A DNA stretch of 64,000 nt from Vibrio sp. Isolate32 (GTDB lineage Bacteria > Pseudomonadota > Gammaproteobacteria > Enterobacterales > Vibrionaceae). The notes under the pieces are model-generated. The model saw only the letters and a program-made list of their open reading frames with translations. It did no database searches and was not told the origin of the DNA. Position numbers and translations under genes: made by a program. The stretch lies in contig NZ_JAKEUQ010000009.1 of NCBI RefSeq assembly GCF_022397955.1, forward strand, positions 1-64,000. Direction: 5' to 3'. Positions 29,879 through 39,539 of this stretch are shown in pieces; the first letter of the stretch is position 1, and the number at the start of each line of letters is the position of its first letter.

Positions 29879-31171
29879 GTGCAAGCTAAGTTTATAGATG
29901 GAACCATCCTGTATCGTCAGCACTATTTTGAACTACCACTCGATTATCAAGCGAAAGCTGGACAGCAGATTCAAGTTTTTGCTCGTGAAGTTATCGATTT
30001 AGCAAAAGAGAGCCAAGAGCTCCCGTGGCTTATCTACTTTCAGGGTGGCCCAGGCTTTCCTTCACCACGTGTGAATGGGGAATCCGGTTGGATGAAACGC
30101 GCGCTACAAAACTACCGCGTCCTGCTTCTTGATCAGCGCGGCACCGGCAATAGCACGGTAATTAGCCATGAAACTTTGGCGCATCTTGCTCCAGAGCAAC
30201 AAGCTCAATATCTAACGCATTTCAGAGCTGACAACATTGTTCGTGATGCCGAAGCAATTCGTGAGCAACTTGGTGTTAAGCAGTGGTCGACAATTGGCCA
30301 GAGCTTTGGTGGCTTTTGCACTTTGAGCTATTTATCGCTGTTCCCACAAAGCTTGCAACGCTGTTATGTCACGGGCGGTATTCCGTCTATTGAACGTGAA
30401 GCTGACGATGTCTACCGCGCAACCTATAAGCGTGTTGAAGATAAGAACACAGCCTTCTTTGCTCAATTCCCACAAGCACAAGCCATGTGCCGTGAGATCT
30501 CTGATTATCTACTTAACAATGAAGTGAAGCTACCCAACGGTCAGCTATTTACGGTTGAACAGTTCCAATTGATTGGTATTAACCTTGGTGCTGGCGAAGC
30601 AAACCTTCCTATGTACTTCACATTAGAAAGTGCGTTTGTTGAAGTTAATGGTAAAAAGCAACTTAGCTACAGCTTCCTAAATCAAATGCAACAAGAGCAG
30701 GGTTACCTAACCAATCCAATCTATGCCATTTTGCATGAATCGATCTATTGCCAAGGGACAGCATCAAATTGGTCGGCTCATCGAGTTCGCGAGCAGTATC
30801 CACACTTTAACTATCAATCGGGTGGGGAATTCTGGTTTACTGGCGAGATGGTCTACCCATGGATGTTTGATCAACTAGAAACACTGAAGCCACTGCGTGA
30901 AGCGGCGAATATCTTAGCTGAGAAGTCAGATTGGGGCACTTTGTACAACGCAGAGCAGCTTGGCAAGAATACTGTGCCTATGGCGTGTGCTGTTTATGCC
31001 GACGACATGTACGTTGAACTGGATTACAGCCGTGAAACACTGGCGAACATTCCAAACTCAAAAGCATGGATCACTAATGAATATGAGCACAACGGCTTAC
31101 GAGCAGACGGCGAGAGAATCGTAGACAAACTGATGACCATGGTTGAAGCATTAGAGAATCTGCCAAAGTAA
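29879..31171 (+). CDS. alpha/beta hydrolase, prolyl aminopeptidase (S33) type
   Basis: This 430-residue cytoplasmic alpha/beta hydrolase of the proline iminopeptidase family removes N-terminal proline or similar residues from peptides. The oxyanion-hole motif is QGGPG (residues 55-59), the Asp-Gln-Arg-Gly-Thr-Gly segment follows, and the nucleophile is Ser142 in GQSFGG. A late DDMYVELD and NEYEHNGLR supply the acid and His. The GTG start at 29879 has AAGGAATGA upstream. It is monocistronic and not in the preceding operon, because a terminator intervenes. Confidence 0.88.
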   Translation: MQAKFIDGTILYRQHYFELPLDYQAKAGQQIQVFAREVIDLAKESQELPWLIYFQGGPGFPSPRVNGESGWMKRALQNYRVLLLDQRGTGNSTVISHETLAHLAPEQQAQYLTHFRADNIVRDAEAIREQLGVKQWSTIGQSFGGFCTLSYLSLFPQSLQRCYVTGGIPSIEREADDVYRATYKRVEDKNTAFFAQFPQAQAMCREISDYLLNNEVKLPNGQLFTVEQFQLIGINLGAGEANLPMYFTLESAFVEVNGKKQLSYSFLNQMQQEQGYLTNPIYAILHESIYCQGTASNWSAHRVREQYPHFNYQSGGEFWFTGEMVYPWMFDQLETLKPLREAANILAEKSDWGTLYNAEQLGKNTVPMACAVYADDMYVELDYSRETLANIPNSKAWITNEYEHNGLRADGERIVDKLMTMVEALENLPK

Positions 31172-31227
31172 TTTCGCTAGCCTTATCTGAAATAAAGGCG
31201 TTAAAAATAAGCGACGTTAGAAAAAAG

Positions 31228-31256
31228 AAAACGCTGCATCCGTGCAGCGTTTTTGT
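31228..31256 (+). terminator. terminator of the S33 aminopeptidase gene
   Basis: AAAACGCTGCA, loop TCCG, TGCAGCGTTTTT. Confidence 0.88.
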
Positions 31257-31310
31257 TAGGTCATCGAACTATTCGATTTAAGGAACTAGGAGGGGTAGCT
31301 CAATAAGCCA

Positions 31311-31493
31311 TTAAGGTTGGATGACGATATCTTGATGTTCTGTTGTGGTTAAGCAGGCGCGATTTTGTTCGATAAGTTGAGCCGCGTAAGATGGTGTCAC
31401 AGCTTGAATCTCGCCTTTCGAGCGAATGGTCAGTGCTTCCCAAGCTTGATCACGATATTTGCCTGTCTGTGTGTATTCAATAAGTACTCTCAT
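31311..31493 (-). CDS. small conserved protein (60 aa)
   Basis: Short protein starting MRVLIEYTQTGKYRDQAWEA at an ATG preceded by GGAAGAA at good spacing. No signal peptide or membrane segment is evident. I do not recognise the family, but codon use and ribosome binding site support a real gene. The gap up to 31780 contains only the terminator at 31730-31758. Confidence 0.6.
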   Translation of the reverse strand: MRVLIEYTQTGKYRDQAWEALTIRSKGEIQAVTPSYAAQLIEQNRACLTTTEHQDIVIQP

Positions 31494-31729
31494 GATTCTT
31501 CCATCCGCTGTGTGGTTAACGTGCTACTAACATTAGCGCCATTATCGTCGTTACACACCTGTTAAAAATGGAACATAAGATTAACTAAATGAGAATGGTC
31601 GCAACTTGAAAATTTCGACAAATTGCACTTATCAGCGTTCGAGCTTATTACTCTAAATCGCTATTCATCCGGATAGAGTGTTGAGAATAGTCAACACTGG
31701 TCAGTTATACCTGCGGCAAATTGAAGCAT

Positions 31730-31758
31730 AAAAAAACGCTGCACAAAGCAGCGTTTTT
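31730..31758. terminator. bidirectional terminator
   Basis: AAAAAACGCTGC, loop ACAAA, GCAGCGTTTTT. It lies 23 bases beyond the stop of the 75-residue minus-strand gene and mirrors the nearby S33 terminator. Confidence 0.85.
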
Positions 31759-31780
31759 CAGAATTCATTTGGACGATAGA

Positions 31781-32008
31781 CTAGTTGTTGTCTAAGCCAA
31801 CAATCTTGCGCGCTGACATTACGGCACTGTCTAAATCAGTCAATCTACCAGCACTTGCTGGGCCAAGAACGGATGAATACAAAGCCAACTGTTTCTCAAA
31901 TGATAGATCTAGATGGTTATATAGATTTTGGCGGATTTGAGCGTGTTGCTGTGGCTCCGCGCTCGATAGACCTTCCAACGTATCGTAGATGAGTGTAGTT
32001 GTATCCAT
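31781..32008 (-). CDS. small conserved protein (75 aa)
   Basis: Begins MDTTTLIYDTLEGLSSAEPQ and has a helical character with an acidic bias. An AAGGACT ribosome binding site and a terminator frame it as a single-gene unit. The function is unknown and I recognise no motif. Confidence 0.65.
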   Translation of the reverse strand: MDTTTLIYDTLEGLSSAEPQQHAQIRQNLYNHLDLSFEKQLALYSSVLGPASAGRLTDLDSAVMSARKIVGLDNN

Positions 32009-32167
32009 ATCAGTCCTTAGTAACTCATTATAAAATTTTGCGTATTATGCACTTAGTGTCATCTTTGTTCTGCGAGATTGATCGCATTATGTGCAAGTCT
32101 GCTTAATTGTGTAATCAGTTAGTTATAATTGTGTTGTAGCAACAAAGGGCGTCTAAAGCGCAAAAGA

Positions 32168-32191
32168 AAAGGAGACACTAAGGTCTCCTTT
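32168..32191 (-). terminator. terminator of the cbb3-type oxidase operon
   Basis: AAAGGAGAC, short loop, GTCTCCTTT, 29 bases beyond the pentaheme gene stop. Confidence 0.8.
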
Positions 32192-32219
32192 GTTCTAGCT
32201 TCAATAAACTGAATTAATG

Positions 32220-34376
32220 CTACCGAATGTTGATGGTGTTATCTCTTCGGTCATACATGTCCGGTGTAGTATGTAAGCCGCCAGCGTAACCCGCTGCTTC
32301 CAGAGTTTCCCTCACTTCTCGAACATGCTCTGCGGTGACCGGCTCGTCTCTATCACCTAGATGCAATCGGACGAAAGTGATCAGTTCGGCTAGCCTTTGA
32401 TCTGATAAGACATCTTCAAAGCTCGCCATTGGCATGAAGTTTCTGTCTTTGTCGAGATATGTAGGCTGTAAGCCCCTTACTGTTACCGCAATGGTGTTGA
32501 ATGGGTCGCTGTGCATGATGATGCCATTGTTCAACAGGGTAGGAGCAATAGGATTTCGCCCTTTACCATCGTCACCATGACAGGCACCACAGGTTTGACG
32601 ATAAGTCGTGTAGATCTCGGCGGCGTATGACTCTTCATCAAAGCCTTTCGGCTCTAACGGTACCGCGTCACTACTTATGGTGTTGTTGGTATCACCACTG
32701 AGTAAGTAGTAAGACATTGATTCAATATCTTCGCGCGTCATCAAACTTAGGCTGTTTTTCACTACGTCAGCCATACCAGCGAAAGCCGTCCCTTTGTCTG
32801 AGTGACCGGTGTGTAGGAAGTCGGTGAGTGTTTTCTCATCCCAGCCATCGATGTACAGCTCGTTTGCGGTGATGTCAGGTGCATTCCAACCATCGATCAA
32901 GTTACCTTGGAAAATACGCTCCGGTATCAACGCTTGGGCAATGTTACGAGGCGTGTGACACTCAGAACAGTGACCAAGCCCTGCAACCCAGTATTTACCT
33001 TGTTGCCACTTCTCGACATTATCAACCTTGTCTTTGAGCTCCTCTGGTACTTGATAGTCGACCGGATCGGTATCCATGAATACGATATTCCAGCCAAGTA
33101 GACCTAGGCGAATGTTCGACGGGAACATCATGCTGTTGTCGTCATTGCGTCTTGGTACAGCAGTAATGGATTGCATGTACTCCCACAAATCGACCATGTC
33201 TTGATCGGTCAGGTATTGATACGAGGTGTAGGGCATAGCAGGATACAAGTAGCCATTCTTACCTTTACCCGCGACCAATGCGGCTCTGAAATCTTCGAAA
33301 TTATAGGTTCCGATGCCTTCCGTGTTATGTGGCGTTATGTTGGTTGAGTAAACAGTGCCGAAAGGGGTTACAAACGGCAGACCACCAGCGAAAGGTTCGC
33401 CTCCTTCTGCGCTATGACAAGCGACACAGTCACCGGCATAAGCAAGATACTCTCCTCGCTCAACAGATTGAGCATCCAAGTTTGCAATTCTCTGCTGTTC
33501 AGCTTCTCCTGCATGTCGGATATAGGCGCCTAGAGCGAGTATCTCGTTTTCGGTTAGTTGGTTATCAAACGCTGGCATCAGGTTGTTCAAGCCATAGTTG
33601 ATCGTGTGTTGAATCTCTTCAATGCTGCCTCCGTGTAGCCATATGTCGTCGGACAGGTCTGGTACACCTATTTGAGGGTTGGCAACGGAGCCGTCGGCAT
33701 GGCAAGAAGAGCAGTATTTAGTGAATAAGGTTTTGCCGAGTTCGACTTTGACCTCAGGTACATCAGTGTGGCGTTGATTCAATGACGCTAGGTAGTAGGA
33801 GACTTTTGCCACCTCATCTGGGCGCATGATTTCACTCCAACCCGGCATGGCACCGTTTCGCCCTTTGGCAATCGAATGAATAATGGCTTCATCATTGCCA
33901 CCATACAACCACTCTTGGTCGATCAAGTTAGGGAAGTGTTTTTGCCCTTGAGCGTTATCTCGGTGACAAGCGGCACAATGGGTTTGGAATAAGATCTGAC
34001 CGCTGTTTACGATCTCAGGCACCTCTGCTAACCCAGCCAAAGTGGTTTCACTTGTTTGTGCAAACTGCTCATCGAGTGTCGTAGTAGGCGAACTGAGTTT
34101 ATCGTCACTTTGCTGCCAATCGACTAAGCCTTCCCATTCCCCAATCCCAGGGTATAACACGAGGTAGCCTGCGGAGAGCGAGAAAGCGACAGCATAACTG
34201 ACAAACAGTAATTTAGGTGGCGGTGCGTCTTTCTCTTCAATTCCGTCAAAGGTGCCAACGGTGTGGTCCTCGTCGGCCTTGTGATTACTACGCCAGTACT
34301 TAACGACAACGGATACCATAAGAACAAAGAATATTATGGTTAACAGTGCCGCCCATAAGTTCCAAAATGTGCTCAT
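32220..34376 (-). CDS. pentaheme c-type cytochrome: CcoP-like part fused to dehydrogenase cytochrome c
   Basis: This 718-residue protein has two N-terminal membrane helices (about 8-28 and 55-76) and then five CXXCH heme sites: CAACH at 134, CSSCH at 222, CVACH at 317, CSECH at 470 and CGACH at 596. The first two match a CcoP diheme subunit of cbb3 oxidase. The last three, with GLPFVTPFGTVYSTNITPH, match the triheme cytochrome c subunit of membrane-bound alcohol/aldehyde dehydrogenases. Its start overlaps the ccoO stop. Electrons could enter from a periplasmic dehydrogenase directly into the oxidase. Normal CcoP is about 300-330 residues, so the fusion is unusual. Confidence 0.9.
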   Translation of the reverse strand: MSTFWNLWAALLTIIFFVLMVSVVVKYWRSNHKADEDHTVGTFDGIEEKDAPPPKLLFVSYAVAFSLSAGYLVLYPGIGEWEGLVDWQQSDDKLSSPTTTLDEQFAQTSETTLAGLAEVPEIVNSGQILFQTHCAACHRDNAQGQKHFPNLIDQEWLYGGNDEAIIHSIAKGRNGAMPGWSEIMRPDEVAKVSYYLASLNQRHTDVPEVKVELGKTLFTKYCSSCHADGSVANPQIGVPDLSDDIWLHGGSIEEIQHTINYGLNNLMPAFDNQLTENEILALGAYIRHAGEAEQQRIANLDAQSVERGEYLAYAGDCVACHSAEGGEPFAGGLPFVTPFGTVYSTNITPHNTEGIGTYNFEDFRAALVAGKGKNGYLYPAMPYTSYQYLTDQDMVDLWEYMQSITAVPRRNDDNSMMFPSNIRLGLLGWNIVFMDTDPVDYQVPEELKDKVDNVEKWQQGKYWVAGLGHCSECHTPRNIAQALIPERIFQGNLIDGWNAPDITANELYIDGWDEKTLTDFLHTGHSDKGTAFAGMADVVKNSLSLMTREDIESMSYYLLSGDTNNTISSDAVPLEPKGFDEESYAAEIYTTYRQTCGACHGDDGKGRNPIAPTLLNNGIIMHSDPFNTIAVTVRGLQPTYLDKDRNFMPMASFEDVLSDQRLAELITFVRLHLGDRDEPVTAEHVREVRETLEAAGYAGGLHTTPDMYDRRDNTINIR

Positions 34377-34984
34377 TGTGATACCTCCTGTGACGTATCT
34401 TTACCTAGGCTTTGCAGGTATCGAATTAAGGCTTCGCCTTTGGTTTTACCTCTAACCTGCAGTCTTGCATCACCAATTTCTTGGTCGGTATACGGAACAC
34501 CTAGCGTACGCAACACCTCCATTTTTGCACTGATATCATCCCCAGTGAGTGTCTGTTCAAACAGCCAAGGATATGATGGCATGATAGAAGTAGGTACGAC
34601 TTGTCGAGGGTTGATTAGATGTATCACATGCCATTGGTCAGAGTACTTCCTTGCTAAATTGGTTAGGTCAGGACCAGTACGTTTAGAACCCCACAAGTTA
34701 GGAAACTCGTAGATATCGTCTGCTTCTTGGTTTGGACGTCCGTTACGTTTTATTTCTGGGTCAAGAGGGCGCACCATCTGTGTGTGACAGACGTGGCAGC
34801 CTTCGCTGATGTAGATATCTCGGCCGGCTAGCTCGATAGCGGTTAACGGCACAGCGAGGCTGTTTTTAGCGATATCATCTCCTCGAACGATGTTTGGGAC
34901 CACCCAAACTACTAGTGAGAACGAGGCGACGACTACGGTGGTCAAAATTAGAATAACCAACGAGTGGGTAAAGTCTTTACTCAT
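34373..34984 (-). CDS. ccoO: cbb3-type cytochrome c oxidase subunit II
   Basis: This 203-residue monoheme membrane-anchored cytochrome c has an N-terminal helix (residues 8-30), heme motif CHVCH at residue 63 within YISEGCHVCHTQMVRP, and the CcoO-type GSKRTGPDLTNLARKYSDQW. It starts 3 bases after the ccoN stop with GGGAGG and overlaps the next gene by 4 bases. The heme passes electrons to the CcoN active site. Confidence 0.93.
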   Translation of the reverse strand: MSKDFTHSLVILILTTVVVASFSLVVWVVPNIVRGDDIAKNSLAVPLTAIELAGRDIYISEGCHVCHTQMVRPLDPEIKRNGRPNQEADDIYEFPNLWGSKRTGPDLTNLARKYSDQWHVIHLINPRQVVPTSIMPSYPWLFEQTLTGDDISAKMEVLRTLGVPYTDQEIGDARLQVRGKTKGEALIRYLQSLGKDTSQEVSQ

Positions 34985-34987
34985 GAT

Positions 34988-36412
34988 TTATGCCTCCCCA
35001 TTTGCTGTACGTTTAACATCAAGCTCTGCTGGCATGCGCACAGTTTTGTAAAGGTTCAGTGCCATTAAGAACAAGCCAAATACGAATAGAGCACCACCAA
35101 AGAAGCGTAGGAATAGCCAAGGTGCTTTGAAGTCCATAGCTTGCACAAAGCTGTATACGAGTTCGCCGTTGTCGTTTTGAGTGAGCCACATGTAGCCTTC
35201 ACCAATACCCGCTACCCATAAGGCAATGGCGTAAATAGCCACACCTGCGTGCGCGAGCCAGAAGTGCCACTTGAGCATCCTTGGTGACCAAAGTTCGGTT
35301 TTGCCCCATAAACGTGGGATGAAGTAATAGAACACGGCGATACCAGACATCGCAACCCATCCGAGAGCGCCAGAGTGGACATGACCGATAATCCATTCGG
35401 TGTTGTGTGCAACCATGTTGAACCAACGAATAGCGAGCAGTGGGCCTTCGAATGTGGCTAAGCAGTAGTAGAGAATCGCCGAAAAGAAGAATAGGAGAAT
35501 GTAGTCGGACTTAAGTTTCTCTTTGTTTTGTAGCAGAGTCATCGCGCTGTTAAACGCACCCGCCCACGATGGTAACCAGAGGATCAGTGACATCACGATA
35601 CCAATGTTTTGTACCCACACCGGAACGGAAGAGTAGACGAGGTGGTGAGTACCCGCCCAAGTGTAGAAGCCAACTAAGCCCCAGAAGTGAATCACGGACA
35701 ATCTGTACGAATAAATAGGGCGGTCAGCCGCTTTGGGTATGAAATAGTAGTTCATACCAATGACGCCAGCCGTCAGCAAGAAGCCTACGGCGTTATGCCC
35801 CCACCACCATTGTACAATGGCGTCTTGAGCTCCTGCGAAGACCGAATAGGATTTCATTGCAGATACCGGCATTGCGAGGTTGTTGACGATGAAGATCATC
35901 GCGATCACGATAATAAACGCTGCAAAGAACCAGTTTGCCACGAAGATATGGTCGACTTTTCGTTTGGCTAACGTGCCAAAGTACAACACAGCATAAAGTA
36001 CCCAAACAAGCACAATAAGCAAATCAATTGGCCATTCTAGCTCTGCGTACTCTTTTGAAGTGGTGTAACCCGCAGGTAGAGAAATGAGCGCCAGCAGTAA
36101 TACAAGCTGCCAGCCCCAAAACACCATCCATGACAAGCTCTTATTGAAGAGCTCACAATGCCCGGTTCGCTGTGCAATATACAATGATGTCCCCATCAGG
36201 ATATTGACGACAAATCCGTATATGACGCCAGAGGTGTGTAAGGGACGAAGCCTACCGAATTGAAAGTACTCTGAGTCGAAGTTTAAGATCGGCCAATACA
36301 GCTGTGCGGCGAGAATCACACCGATGATCATGCCTAAAATAGCCCAGATTAAGGAGGCGATAATAAAGTACTTCACCACCTTAATGCTGTACTGCGTTAT
36401 CACTTGTTCCAT
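34988..36412 (-). CDS. ccoN: cbb3-type cytochrome c oxidase subunit I
   Basis: The 474-residue, 12-helix heme-copper oxidase catalytic subunit. Metal ligands visible are HTSGV for the low-spin heme, WWGHNAVGF and THHLVYS for CuB, and EWIIGHVHSGALGW for both hemes. The active-site Tyr is in GFYTWAG. An AAGGAG precedes the ATG. The operon has no ccoQ and no ccoGHIS, and the P-like subunit is a fusion, so this looks like an accessory cbb3 oxidase distinct from a usual ccoNOQP set. Confidence 0.93.
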   Translation of the reverse strand: MEQVITQYSIKVVKYFIIASLIWAILGMIIGVILAAQLYWPILNFDSEYFQFGRLRPLHTSGVIYGFVVNILMGTSLYIAQRTGHCELFNKSLSWMVFWGWQLVLLLALISLPAGYTTSKEYAELEWPIDLLIVLVWVLYAVLYFGTLAKRKVDHIFVANWFFAAFIIVIAMIFIVNNLAMPVSAMKSYSVFAGAQDAIVQWWWGHNAVGFLLTAGVIGMNYYFIPKAADRPIYSYRLSVIHFWGLVGFYTWAGTHHLVYSSVPVWVQNIGIVMSLILWLPSWAGAFNSAMTLLQNKEKLKSDYILLFFFSAILYYCLATFEGPLLAIRWFNMVAHNTEWIIGHVHSGALGWVAMSGIAVFYYFIPRLWGKTELWSPRMLKWHFWLAHAGVAIYAIALWVAGIGEGYMWLTQNDNGELVYSFVQAMDFKAPWLFLRFFGGALFVFGLFLMALNLYKTVRMPAELDVKRTANGEA

Positions 36413-36436
36413 AACAAGGCTCCTTGCCTAGGATTT

Positions 36437-36823
36437 TTAATTGCTGATTGCGCTAGCGTCGCTCACCGAATTTGATTCGCTACCGAGGTTCGAATAGAAA
36501 TAAGAAATATCTCGGATGTCTTGATCCGAGAGCGTATCGGCTTGTTGTTGCATAAGAACCGCTAGTCCACTGGTTCTTTCTCTTGTTTGGTAATCTTTTA
36601 ACGATGAAATCAGGTAGCCCATTTTTTGCCCACGAAGGTTTGGGTAAGGGTCTTGTGTTGAAATGCCGTCGTCACCATGGCAAGTCATACACACCTTGGC
36701 TTTCTGCTTACCCAACTCGAATTGCTCTTGATCAACTTCAGCAGAAACAGGAAACATGACCAGCGTCATTACTAAGTTAGAAAGTGCCGTCATGGGGTTA
36801 AATCTTCGTTTATATAAACTCAT
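36437..36823 (-). CDS. small periplasmic c-type cytochrome
   Basis: This 128-residue monoheme cytochrome c (class I, c4/c5-like) has an N-terminal export signal ending near PVSAEV, one CMTCH site at residue 45 followed by GDDGIS, and a distal Met in the second half. The start has AAGGGAA. It is the first gene of the operon, 25 bases before ccoN, and is a likely electron donor to the oxidase. Confidence 0.88.
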   Translation of the reverse strand: MSLYKRRFNPMTALSNLVMTLVMFPVSAEVDQEQFELGKQKAKVCMTCHGDDGISTQDPYPNLRGQKMGYLISSLKDYQTRERTSGLAVLMQQQADTLSDQDIRDISYFYSNLGSESNSVSDASAISN

Positions 36824-37009
36824 TATCGATTCCCTTGATTATGAAGTGAGTAAGCTTTCTAAGAGCGATGCTCGATATCGGCTGGCGGAATATGAAGCGA
36901 CAGATACCGGATAATGAGTCTCTTAAAACTGCCTACGTTCGGTTAAAGGTTATGCAGCAACGAGCATTCTTGCTACTTACTGACTCATATTTATTGTTCA
37001 TTTTGCTGT

Positions 37010-37023
37010 TTGATACGTATTAA
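37010..37023. promoter_or_regulatory. FNR-type box upstream of the cytochrome operon
   Basis: TTGATACGTATTAA matches the FNR consensus TTGAT-N4-ATCAA except for one base. It lies about 190 bases before the first gene of the cbb3 operon, an operon type that is commonly oxygen-controlled. Confidence 0.4.
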
Positions 37024-37211
37024 TCGGGCTTATCGGATTACTTCTATCGCTCAAAAAAAGCGTTATTACCGCTAGATGTTATGTAGGTAAGGTTCAGGCG
37101 AGTTTTGGTCGAGCACGAGCTACGCAGTCTCTAGCTTAAATTCAGCATTTATCATTGTGTCATCTGTTAAGTTATGAGGTGATGATATCGCCTCTAACTA
37201 GGTGGCTAAAT

Positions 37212-37425
37212 TCACTTTACCACTATACCAAGAGGAACTAGCGCAGAAAGCATGACTTCATTTTGCCACTGGGGTAGAAAAGCGTTACAAAAATCTTCGA
37301 CATGCCAAAGTAGGCCAGTTGAATTTTTCACAGCTGGTTCCTTTTCGATGATTTCCTTCTTAGTCGAAGACCTGAACGCAGAACCAGCTTTTAGTCCCAA
37401 TCTATTTTTATTCCGAGCTCGGGCT
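37212..37425 (-). pseudogene. IS982-family remnant with internal deletion
   Basis: On the minus strand, from an IR-like end at about 37425 (CCCGAGCTCGGAATAAAAA), the sequence parallels the left end of the IS982 copy at 40.7 kb, including GGGACTAAAAGCTGGTTCTG and the leader before the start codon. The coding part reads LLWHVEDFCNAFLPQWQN and then jumps directly to EVMLSALVPL, which corresponds to the later VMPSVLVPL of the other copy. Most of the N-terminal domain and everything beyond are missing. The rest of the 36824-37726 gap holds only promoter regions. Confidence 0.75.
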
Positions 37426-37726
37426 AATTACGAAACATCAAAGGGGAGCGGTGCGCAGTTAGATGACAATGTTTACATATATTTTTTGAAGTAACCAAAT
37501 TACTTGTTGATATGATTTCCAAGTTTAGGTTACGCGTTATATACGCCCGAATGTAACGTAAGCGTGACTGGTATGTGTTTTTTGTATAACTTTAGCTAAA
37601 GTTATCGCGATTTTTACAGATAAAGGATTAGTGTTGAGTTCTAATATGGGATACAACGTGCGAGCTTTAGTTCCGCTTTTTGAAACCTTTAGAAAATTTT
37701 TAACAGACTTTCATCGAGACACCTAA

Positions 37727-39286
37727 ATGAAGAAGACAATCCTATTAGCCGTTTTTATTATGTTTGGCATTGCAGTCGCTGCGAGTATGGCGTCAACGTA
37801 TTTTATTTCAAGCGAAAAAATTGATGAGATAATATTGAACAAATCTCAAGTTCAAGCTGAATTTTTAGCTGATAATGCAGGGTATATATTAGAGAACTCG
37901 GACACTCCAGTTCAAGATTTACAAAAACTAGTGGGTGAGCTGAAACAGCGAGCTGATGTCACTTACGCCATTGTTATTGATAGTAATGTAAGTGCTATTG
38001 CTCACAGTGATAAAAGTAAACTGAATAAAGTTTATAAAGATAGCTATACCGTTAAAGGTGCAACCCAAGGCGAACAACAGTATTCAAAATGGTACGCTGA
38101 TCTTCAACAAGTGTGGGTGTTTGACATCATGGCACCTATCTACGTTAACGGTGAGCTGTATGGTACTTTTGATATTGGTATCCCTATCACAGAGGTTAGC
38201 CAAGCAACGAACGGTATTATTAGCTACCAGCTTGCTTCAATGGTTTTCATTTTTGTTGTTTGTCTCGTTGTTCTATCGCTTCTTCTAAGCAAACTGATGC
38301 GACCTCTCTTGGTATTGAAAAATACACTACATGATATTTCTAAAGGTGATGGCGATTTATCGGTACGTTTGCCTATCAAAGGGAATGACGAAGTTGCTCA
38401 AATCTCATCGGCTTTCAATGTGTTCGTTGGCAAAGTGCACGAGATAATTACACAAACAGTGAATACGGGTGTTGAATTAAATAGTACTGCTATTAGTCTT
38501 CGTGAGCAGTCACAGCAAGCATTGCAAAGGGGGCAAGAACAAAATGAACAAACCATGTTGGTCGTCACGTCGATGAACGAAATGATTGCCACGGTTAATG
38601 AAATTGCGTCAAGCGCGGCGGGTGCCGCAAATGCAGCAAACTTGGCAGCGAGTGAAACTCAAGGAGGCCATAAGACGATCGAGAAGACCACAACTTCCAT
38701 CGCAAACCTCGAAGCTGAAATGAATAGCGCTTCTAATATCATCGTGAGCCTTGCTGATAATACCCAGTCGATCGGTACTATTCTCGACGTTATTCGAGGT
38801 ATCTCTGAGCAAACAAACTTGCTTGCGCTTAATGCTGCAATTGAAGCCGCTCGTGCCGGTGAAGCTGGCAGAGGTTTTGCGGTTGTTGCTGACGAAGTTC
38901 GTAACCTTGCTACAAAAACCGCGCAGTCTACCGATGAAATTGACACGATGATCAACCAACTTCAAACCGAAGCTAAGAACGCTGTTAGCTCCATGAGTAA
39001 TAGTAAGAGCTTAATTGAAGAGGGTACGGTTGAAACTGAAATGGCTCGCCGAGCTTTGGAAAAAATATCTACACAAGTTTTGTCTATTCTCGATATTAAC
39101 ACTCAAGTCGCAACGGCAACGGAGCAACAATCCGCGGTGGCGAATGAGATTAATATGAATATGGATACCGTCAATAACTTAGTCAAAAATGGTTTGAGCG
39201 CCAGTGAGAAGTTAGAGCAATCAAGTAAGCAACTGGCAGGGTTATCACAAGTTCTCGAGCGTTATGTTGGTTCATTTAAAATCTAG
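37727..39286 (+). CDS. methyl-accepting chemotaxis protein
   Basis: A 519-residue transmembrane chemoreceptor. It has an N-terminal helix (residues 4-26), a periplasmic single-Cache-like sensor of about 135 residues, a second helix (about 168-190), HAMP, then a cytoplasmic signalling coiled coil with the conserved tip [20 protein letters not shown] and [20 protein letters not shown]. No C-terminal NWETF-type tether is seen. It is monocistronic, with a terminator, and lies between two IS982 remnants. The ligand is unknown. Confidence 0.92.
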   Translation: MKKTILLAVFIMFGIAVAASMASTYFISSEKIDEIILNKSQVQAEFLADNAGYILENSDTPVQDLQKLVGELKQRADVTYAIVIDSNVSAIAHSDKSKLNKVYKDSYTVKGATQGEQQYSKWYADLQQVWVFDIMAPIYVNGELYGTFDIGIPITEVSQATNGIISYQLASMVFIFVVCLVVLSLLLSKLMRPLLVLKNTLHDISKGDGDLSVRLPIKGNDEVAQISSAFNVFVGKVHEIITQTVNTGVELNSTAISLREQSQQALQRGQEQNEQTMLVVTSMNEMIATVNEIASSAAGAANAANLAASETQGGHKTIEKTTTSIANLEAEMNSASNIIVSLADNTQSIGTILDVIRGISEQTNLLALNAAIEAARAGEAGRGFAVVADEVRNLATKTAQSTDEIDTMINQLQTEAKNAVSSMSNSKSLIEEGTVETEMARRALEKISTQVLSILDINTQVATATEQQSAVANEINMNMDTVNNLVKNGLSASEKLEQSSKQLAGLSQVLERYVGSFKI

Positions 39287-39337
39287 CTATCCCAACATAC
39301 CTCATTAAGAGATATGTTAATTTTTCAGTTACTTTAT

Positions 39338-39367
39338 AGCGCTTATGTCATCCATAAGCGCTTTTTT
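39338..39367 (+). terminator. terminator of the chemoreceptor gene
   Basis: AGCGCTTATG, loop TCATC, CATAAGCGCTTTTTT. Confidence 0.88.
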
Positions 39368-39539
39368 GTATCAGTCAACGTATGTATGTTTAAATGAACA
39401 AACCAATCAACCTTCGAAAAATGCAAGCGATTGTATTAACTGTCTATGTTCGAAGAGGATGTTCTGTTCCAAAATAGGCTTACACAACAAGGCATGCTTA
39501 AGAAAGTGCCAATGTAAGTCATCAAAAGAGGAATAGAGT

